Below, in pieces: positions 58,835 to 64,000 of a stretch of DNA of 64,000 bases. Positions within the stretch are counted from its first letter, which is position 1. Each line of letters begins with the position of its first letter. The notes under the pieces were generated by a model. It searched no databases. It had not been told where the DNA came from and worked only from the letters and a program-made list of their open reading frames with translations. Both the position numbers and the translations under genes were made by a program. Origin of the DNA: Halomonas maura (GTDB taxonomy: Bacteria > Pseudomonadota > Gammaproteobacteria > Pseudomonadales > Halomonadaceae); assembly GCF_030409305.1 (NCBI RefSeq), contig NZ_JAUFPQ010000027.1:1-64000 (forward strand). The letters run 5' to 3'.

Positions 58835-61276
58835 CTAGCGGCGCTTGGTGCGCGCAGTCGCCTGGGCCGACCAGGGGTCTTCCGGCCAGGGGTGCTTGGG
58901 GTAGCGGCCGCGCATGTCCTTGCGCACCTCCGGATAGCCGTTGGTCCAGAAGCTCGCCAGGTCCGCGGTCACCTGCAGCGGCCGCCGCGCCGGGGACAGC
59001 AGGTGCAGCAGCGGCGCGACCCGCCCGCCGACCAGCCGCGGCGCCTCGCGCCAGCCGAACACCTCCTGGAGCTTGACCGCCAGCACCGGCGTCTCGCCCC
59101 GGTAGTCCAGGCGGATCCGCGAGCCGCTGGGCACCGCCAGGTGGGTCGGCGCCAGCTCGTCGAGCCGGGAGCGCAATGGCCAGTCGAGACGATCGAGCAG
59201 GATCCGGGCGAACGGCAATCGCTCCACCGCCTCGAGGCGCGTCAGTCCGTCGAGGTAGGGGGCGAGCCAGGCCTCGAGGTCCTCGAGCAGCGCGGCATCG
59301 GACCAGTCGGGCCAGGGCGCGCCCTGCTCGCGGCGCAGCAGGGCGACCCGGCCGCGCAGCTGCTCGGCCGCCTCGTCGAGGGGCAGGCGCTCGCGGCGCC
59401 GCAGCGCCGCGAGCAGTGCCCGGCGCACCGCCTCCGGTGGCAGGTCGTGCAGGGGCCGTCGCTCGAGCACCACCGCCCCCAGGCCGCGCCGGCGTTCGCC
59501 GACCAGCCGACCCGCCTCGTCGGACCATTCGAGGTGCTCGCGCCATTCGCCGGCCTCCGGGTGCAGGGCCGTCAGCCGCGTCTCGTCGAGGGCCGCGGCC
59601 CGGAAGATCCGCCCGCCGCCGGCCTCGCCGTCGAGTTCCACCGCCACCAGCAGCTCGGCGTGGGCCAGGGGATGCTCGCCGGGCAGGGTCGCCTGGCCGC
59701 CGCCGGCCAGCCGGAAGCGCCCGGACGCGAGCCGCTGGGCGACCCGCTCGGGCCAGGCCAGGGCCAGCAATTCGCCGAGCGGGGCCAGGCCCGGCGCCTC
59801 GAGCCGGCAACCCATGCGGCGCGCCAGCCGCCGGGCGTCGCGCTGCCAGGCGTGATCCTCGCCGGGGGCGGCGAAGCGACGCTCGAGTGCCGTGGCCAGG
59901 TCGCGCTCGGCATCGGCGTCGCGGCCCTCGAGCAGCGCGGCGAGGCCACAGGCCAGGCCCTGCGCCGCGAGTTCGCCGGCCCGCTCGAGCATCACCGCCA
60001 GGCGCGGGTGGGTGGGCCAACGGGTGCAGGCCCGGCCCAGCGGGGTCAGCCGATGTCCGGCATCCAGCAGCCCGAGGCGCGCGAGCAGCTCGCGACCGGC
60101 GGCCAGCGCCGCCGCCGAGGGCGGCGTGACCCAGGTCAGGGCGTCGGGATCGGCGATCCCCCAGCGCGCCAGTTCGAAGGCCAGCGGCGCCAGGTCGGCC
60201 TGGCGGATCTCTGGCTCGCGGTCCGGGGCCAGCGGCTGCTCCTCGGCCCACAGCCGGTAGCAGACGCCGGGGCCCTGGCGACCCGCCCGCCCGCGGCGCT
60301 GCTCGGCGCTGGCCCGGTTGACGCGCCGGGTCTCCAGCCGCGTCAGCCCCGTGCGCGGCTGGAACACCGGCAGGCGCTCGCGGCCGGCGTCGACGACCAG
60401 CCGTACCCCGTCCACGGTCACGCTGGACTCGGCGATGGCGGTGGCCAGCACCACCCGGCGGCGCCCCTGCGGGTCCGGGCGCAGCGCCCGGCGCTGAGCG
60501 TCCAGCGGCAGCCGGCCGTGCAGCTCGTGGACGGCGACGTCGGGCAGGCGCTCGGCCAGGTGCCCGGCCAGCCGGCGGATCTCGCCGACCCCGGGCAGGA
60601 TCGCCAGGGCGTCGCCGTCGTCGGCCGCCAGGGCCTCGGCCACCACCGCCGCCTGGTGGCGGGCCGCGTCGTCCCGGGCCCGGGGCGGACGATAACGGGT
60701 CTCGACCGGATGCCGTCGCCCCGGACAGTCGATCACCGGCGTGGCCTCGCCGAGCACGGCGGTGAGCGCGGCGACATCCAGGGTCGCCGACATCACCAGC
60801 AGGCGCAGCTCCTCGCGCACCGACTGGGCGTCCAGCGCCAGCGCCAGCCCCAGGTCCGCCTCCAGGCTGCGCTCGTGGAACTCGTCGAAGACGATCCCCG
60901 CCACGCCCTCGAGCAGCGGGTCGTCCTGGAGCATGCGCGTCAGCACGCCCTGGGTCACCACCTCGAGGCGCGTGGCCGGGCCCACCCGGGACTCGCCGCG
61001 CATGCGATAGCCCACCGTCTCGCCGACCGGCTCGTCCAGGGACGCGGCCATGTAGCCGGCGGCCAGCCGCGCGGCCACGCGGCGCGGCTCCAGCAGCAAG
61101 AGCCGTCCGCCACGACACCAGTCGGCCTCGAGCAGGGCCAGGGGCACCCGGGTGGTCTTGCCGGCCCCCGGCTCGGCCACCAGCAGCGCCCGGGCATGGT
61201 CGGCCAGGGCGGCCTGGATCTCGGCCAGCCGGGCCTCGATGGGCAAGGCCGTCGGCGAGGTTCCCTCATCGTTCAT
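58835..61276 (-). CDS. hrpB: ATP-dependent helicase HrpB
   Basis: A DExH-box helicase of 813 residues, normal HrpB length. Walker A is AEPGAGKTTRVPLALLE near residue 40; the DExH box is VFDEFHERSLEADLGLALAL; motif VI is QRRGRAGRQGPGVCYRLW. The HrpB C-terminal domain ends SFWTNGYPEVRKDMRGRYPK with HPWPEDPW, as in the family. The E. coli protein has no firm biological role. It is monocistronic and oriented away from the NCS2 permease. Large antisense frames on the plus strand are codon-bias artefacts. Confidence 0.96.
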   Translation of the reverse strand: MNDEGTSPTALPIEARLAEIQAALADHARALLVAEPGAGKTTRVPLALLEADWCRGGRLLLLEPRRVAARLAAGYMAASLDEPVGETVGYRMRGESRVGPATRLEVVTQGVLTRMLQDDPLLEGVAGIVFDEFHERSLEADLGLALALDAQSVREELRLLVMSATLDVAALTAVLGEATPVIDCPGRRHPVETRYRPPRARDDAARHQAAVVAEALAADDGDALAILPGVGEIRRLAGHLAERLPDVAVHELHGRLPLDAQRRALRPDPQGRRRVVLATAIAESSVTVDGVRLVVDAGRERLPVFQPRTGLTRLETRRVNRASAEQRRGRAGRQGPGVCYRLWAEEQPLAPDREPEIRQADLAPLAFELARWGIADPDALTWVTPPSAAALAAGRELLARLGLLDAGHRLTPLGRACTRWPTHPRLAVMLERAGELAAQGLACGLAALLEGRDADAERDLATALERRFAAPGEDHAWQRDARRLARRMGCRLEAPGLAPLGELLALAWPERVAQRLASGRFRLAGGGQATLPGEHPLAHAELLVAVELDGEAGGGRIFRAAALDETRLTALHPEAGEWREHLEWSDEAGRLVGERRRGLGAVVLERRPLHDLPPEAVRRALLAALRRRERLPLDEAAEQLRGRVALLRREQGAPWPDWSDAALLEDLEAWLAPYLDGLTRLEAVERLPFARILLDRLDWPLRSRLDELAPTHLAVPSGSRIRLDYRGETPVLAVKLQEVFGWREAPRLVGGRVAPLLHLLSPARRPLQVTADLASFWTNGYPEVRKDMRGRYPKHPWPEDPWSAQATARTKRR

Positions 61277-61390
61277 GGTGGCATCGGTCTCCCATGGTGG
61301 TGCATCGGCACCTACTTAATCGTATACAAAAATCACTCTGACTGTTGCCTAGTCGCTGCCATGTTGACTAGTCTTGAACCACCGACAACC

Positions 61391-61404
61391 TGACCGAAAG
61401 GTCA
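61391..61404. promoter_or_regulatory. RutR-type operator upstream of the NCS2 permease
   Basis: TGACCGAAAGGTCA, palindromic arms TGACC and GGTCA with 4 central bases, fits the TTGACCA-N2-TGGTCAA pattern of RutR sites. It ends 49 bp before the permease ATG. The perfect palindrome GACTAGTC (61366-61373) nearby may be incidental. Confidence 0.7.
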
Positions 61405-61453
61405 AGTTATCGGAATTCCGTCCCCATGCCGACCAACAACAAAGGTAAGACGC

Positions 61454-62830
61454 ATGCAACATTCCTCCTCTGCCCGCCCCGCGGACGTCACGGCGGGCGA
61501 TGTCCCGCAGACGTCCCAGGCCCCGTGGCTGGACACCTATTTCGGCGTCAGCCGTCGCGGCTCCACCCTCAAGACCGAGATCCTGGCCGGCATCGCCACC
61601 TTCCTCGCCGGCATGTACATCATCGTGGTCAACCCGGCCGTGCTCTCCGACGCCGGGATCCCCTTCTCCGCGGCGCTCTCGGCCACGGTGCTGATCAGCT
61701 TCATGAGCAGCCTGGCCATGGGCCTCTATGCCCGCAACCCCATCCTGGTGGCGCCGGGCATGGGCATGAACGCCCTGTTCACCTACACCCTGGTGCTGGG
61801 CGCCGGTCTGACCTGGCAGGTGGCCCTGGGCTGCGTCTTCTGGTCCGGGGTGATGTTCGCCGTGCTGGCGATGTTCAACGTGCGCAAGGCGATCATCGAG
61901 GCCATCCCGCTGTCGCTGCGCTACGCCATCACCTGCGGCATCGGGCTCTTCATCACCTTCATCGGCCTGCAGAACGCCGGCTTCATCGTCGGCAGCGACG
62001 CCACCCTGGTCACCCTGGGCAACATGGACGCGAGCCTCGCGATCTTCTTCCTCGGCCTGGTCGCCACCGGCGTGTTCGTGATCCTGCGCTTCAACGGCGC
62101 GCTGATCATGGGCATCGCCCTGACCACCCTGCTGGCCGCCCCCATGGGCCGGCTGTGGGGCGACGAGGTCATGGTCGCCTGGAACGGCCTGGCCGCCTGG
62201 CCGGACTTCGGCGCGGTGATGCAGGTCGATATCGTCGGCGCCCTCAAGGTGGCCTACCTGCCGTTCATCTTCGTGATGCTGTTCACCAACTTCTTCGATG
62301 CGCTGTCCTGCTTCATGGCCCTGTCGGAATCCGCCGACCTCAAGGACAAGGACGGCAATCCGCGCAACCTCAAGCGCTCCATGACGGTGGATGCCTTCGC
62401 CTCGATGATCGCCGCGCCGCTCGGCACCAGCGCCGCCCAGACCTTCATCGAATCCGGCGCCGGGGTGGCCCAGGGCGGAAGAACCGGCCTGGTGGCCGTG
62501 GTCATCGCCCTGCTCTTCCTGCCCTTCCTGTTCCTGTCGCCGCTGCTGTCGCTGGTCCCCGGCATCGCCACCGCCCCGGCCCTGGTGCTGGTGGGACTGT
62601 TCATGATGGCGCCGATCGGCAAGATCGACTGGCAGCACTTCGATCAGGCCCTGCCGGCCTTCCTGGCCATCATCCTGATGCCGCTGACCTACTCGATCAC
62701 CCTCGGCATCGCCTTCGGCTTCATGAGCTTCGTGCTGATCAAGGCGGCGACCGGGCGGATCGGCGAGATCAAGCCGGCGATGTGGGTCTCCGCGGCGCTG
62801 TCGGTGCTGATGCTGCTCACCGCCCAGTAG
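61454..62830 (+). CDS. NCS2-family purine permease (AzgA/GhxP type)
   Basis: A 458-residue membrane protein with 12-14 hydrophobic segments, NCS2 AzgA-like subgroup: SRRGSTLKTEILAGIATFLA and MYIIVVNPAVLSDAGIPFSA at the N-terminus, NPILVAPGMGMNALFTYTLV, GTSAAQTFIESGAGVAQGGR near the middle. These take up hypoxanthine, guanine or adenine with H+. AAGG lies about 8 bases before the ATG. The operator upstream and the neighbouring RutR-like regulator and xdhA place it in purine catabolism. Confidence 0.9.
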   Translation: MQHSSSARPADVTAGDVPQTSQAPWLDTYFGVSRRGSTLKTEILAGIATFLAGMYIIVVNPAVLSDAGIPFSAALSATVLISFMSSLAMGLYARNPILVAPGMGMNALFTYTLVLGAGLTWQVALGCVFWSGVMFAVLAMFNVRKAIIEAIPLSLRYAITCGIGLFITFIGLQNAGFIVGSDATLVTLGNMDASLAIFFLGLVATGVFVILRFNGALIMGIALTTLLAAPMGRLWGDEVMVAWNGLAAWPDFGAVMQVDIVGALKVAYLPFIFVMLFTNFFDALSCFMALSESADLKDKDGNPRNLKRSMTVDAFASMIAAPLGTSAAQTFIESGAGVAQGGRTGLVAVVIALLFLPFLFLSPLLSLVPGIATAPALVLVGLFMMAPIGKIDWQHFDQALPAFLAIILMPLTYSITLGIAFGFMSFVLIKAATGRIGEIKPAMWVSAALSVLMLLTAQ

Positions 62831-62884
62831 GCACGGACGGCCATCGGCGCGGTCGGCGGGCGTTCAGCTCTCCGCCGCGCCGGG

Positions 62885-63568
62885 TCAGGAATGGGCCGGC
62901 TGCCCGCGCGGCGCGGCCGCCGGGTCGGGATGGCGGACCCCGCAGCCCTTGATGACCACCCGGGTCAGGAAGTCGGTGATGCGCTCCAGGTCGTCGTCGC
63001 TCAGCGCCTCGCGCCCGGTGATGCCCAGCACCTGGGCCTCGAAGTCGGCGTAATGCTGGGTCGAGGACCAGATCAGGAAGATCAGCCAGACCGGGTCGAC
63101 CGGATCCATCAGGCCACGGTCGGCCCACTCCCGGAACACCGCGGCACGGCTCTGCACCCAGTCGCGCAGCTCGCCGCTCAGGTACTCCTGCAGGAAGGGC
63201 GCGCCGCCGAGGATCTCGCTGGCGAACAGCCGCGAGCCCTCGGGGTGACGCCGCGAGATCTGCATCTTGGAACGGATGAAGGCGGAGAGCACCTCGGCCG
63301 GGTCGTCCTCCGGCGAGATGTCGTCGAGCATGGCATTCCAGCGCTCCATCATCCGCTCCAGCAACCGGACGTAGAGCTTGCGCTTGCTGCCCATGTAGTA
63401 GAGGACGTTGGACTTGGGCAGGCCCGCCTGCTCGGCGATCTCCTGCAGGCTGGCCCCGCGGTAGCCATGCCGGGCGAAGACCCGCTCCGCCGCCGCCAGG
63501 ATCGCCTGCTCGTTGCGCCGACGGATGGCGCCGCCTTCCTGCTCGCTTGGGTGTTCTGCCTTGGCCAT
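62885..63568 (-). CDS. TetR-family regulator, RutR-like
   Basis: A 227-residue regulator. N-terminal TetR HTH (about residues 18-65: ILAAAERVFARHGYRGASLQ, EIAEQAGLPKSNVLYYMGSK) and a C-terminal RutR-type dimer/ligand domain (WLIFLIWSSTQHYADFEAQV is a typical block). RutR senses pyrimidines/purines in E. coli; here a purine-related role is inferred from xdhA and the permease. ATG 63568 gives the normal N-terminus; 42 upstream in-frame residues cross the operator and are not TetR-like. Divergent from xdhA. Confidence 0.88.
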   Translation of the reverse strand: MAKAEHPSEQEGGAIRRRNEQAILAAAERVFARHGYRGASLQEIAEQAGLPKSNVLYYMGSKRKLYVRLLERMMERWNAMLDDISPEDDPAEVLSAFIRSKMQISRRHPEGSRLFASEILGGAPFLQEYLSGELRDWVQSRAAVFREWADRGLMDPVDPVWLIFLIWSSTQHYADFEAQVLGITGREALSDDDLERITDFLTRVVIKGCGVRHPDPAAAPRGQPAHS

Positions 63569-63679
63569 GGGCCCTCGCTGTTCGAACCGATCGTGGGACG
63601 AAAGCTTGCCTGAGAGGCGCCCCACAAGGCAATCCGAGCCACCTGCCGACAAAAAAGTGCAGGGGAAACTTGCCAAAGC

Positions 63680-63693
63680 TGACCGAATGGTCA
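63680..63693. promoter_or_regulatory. RutR-type operator between the TetR gene and xdhA
   Basis: TGACCGAATGGTCA, two mismatches or fewer from a perfect TGACC-N4-GGTCA palindrome and nearly identical to the site at 61391. It lies 55 bp before the xdhA ATG and 111 bp before the regulator start, so it can serve both. Confidence 0.75.
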
Positions 63694-63748
63694 AGAATCA
63701 ACTCAACCCCTACTCCTTCGGCCAACACAACCACAAACGGAGCCGGCC

Positions 63749-64000
63749 ATGATCGACTTCTATCTCAACGGCAGGCGTCAGCGCTGCACCGACGTGAGCG
63801 CCGACACCAGCATCCTCGAGTTGTTGCGCACGACACTGGGCCAGACCGGCACCAAGGAAGGCTGCGCCTCCGGCGACTGCGGGGCCTGCACCGTGGCCAT
63901 CGGCGAGCCGGATGCCTCCGGCGAGCTCGTCTACCACAACGCCAACGCCTGCATCACCCCCGCCTACCAGCTCGAGGGCTGCCACCTGGTGACCGTTGAG
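63749..64000 (+). CDS. xdhA: Xanthine dehydrogenase small subunit (partial, cut by window end)
   Basis: The first 84 codons of a xanthine dehydrogenase small subunit. The start MIDFYLNGRRQRCTDVSADT is the XdhA beginning, and the plant-type [2Fe-2S] motif EGCASGDCGACTV gives the Cys-x4-Cys-x2-Cys ligands at about residues 40-50. CGGAG lies 7 bases before the ATG. The gene runs off the right end, so later domains (second 2Fe-2S, FAD) are not visible. It should be followed by xdhB and xdhC. Confidence 0.9.
   Translation, partial: MIDFYLNGRRQRCTDVSADTSILELLRTTLGQTGTKEGCASGDCGACTVAIGEPDASGELVYHNANACITPAYQLEGCHLVTVE

Noticed and set aside
61366..61373. GACTAGTC palindrome upstream of the NCS2 permease
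   Set aside because: An 8 bp palindrome can occur by chance in this length of DNA, and it does not recur at xdhA.
58892..61393. Long plus-strand frame opposite hrpB
   Set aside because: Antisense shadow of a well-supported helicase; the composition is Gly/Gln/Arg/Pro-rich with no domain.

Overview
The window is high-GC DNA with tight, SD-preceded genes in polycistronic blocks. Gene content (histidine, inositol and lysine catabolism, several NhaC-type antiporters, a caa3-like oxidase) suggests a gammaproteobacterium, most likely a halophilic Halomonadaceae (Halomonas-like). This assignment is inference from gene content and style; no rRNA or other phylogenetic marker is present.

Left end (1-10.8 kb): after an IS5-type transposase remnant comes a lysine / L-pipecolate catabolic island. 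A minus-strand arm carries hglS (2-oxoadipate to D-2-hydroxyglutarate), a tiny in-frame N-terminal remnant of a YdiJ-type D-2-hydroxyglutarate dehydrogenase, and a class III aminotransferase. Two paralogous LysR regulators lie tail to tail. A plus-strand arm carries amaB, amaA and an NhaC-family transporter. An IS30 remnant closes it. A large Lhr helicase and an unknown alpha-helical protein follow (10.8-16.1 kb).

Centre (16.7-38.1 kb): a complete myo-inositol regulon. It has a ribose-type ABC importer (permease, ATPase, binding protein), iolB, an RpiR-type iolR, iolI, iolH-like, iolG, a fused iolC-iolJ kinase/aldolase, iolD, iolE, iolA and an unexpected NCS1-family transporter. Five places upstream of these genes carry palindromes of the form GGAAT-N4-ATTCC, repeated every 29-30 bp, which are very probably IolR operators. 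An AraC / Gfo-Idh-MocA / TIM-barrel trio lies beside it and may serve another polyol or inositol isomer.

Right half: a TauE/SafE permease, two small lipoproteins and a small unknown protein. Next is a cytochrome c oxidase operon (subunit II with two fused haem c domains, subunit I, two subunit III-like proteins, subunit IV), then a DUF938 methyltransferase and a small membrane protein. The hut locus follows (hutC, YjiH-family protein, hutIGUH and two tandem NhaC-superfamily transporters whose 3' ends are identical over 295 bp). After ychJ and hrpB, the window ends in a purine module (NCS2 permease, RutR-like TetR regulator, start of xdhA) with matching TGACC/GGTCA operators before both transcription units.

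Two copies of a 145-197 bp palindromic-ended repeat each end 4-5 bp after the stop codon of a minus-strand gene. The most interesting signals are the phased IolR arrays and the NCS1 gene they tie to inositol, the translationally coupled YdiJ remnant, the stop-codon-associated repeat, and the gene-converted hut transporters.
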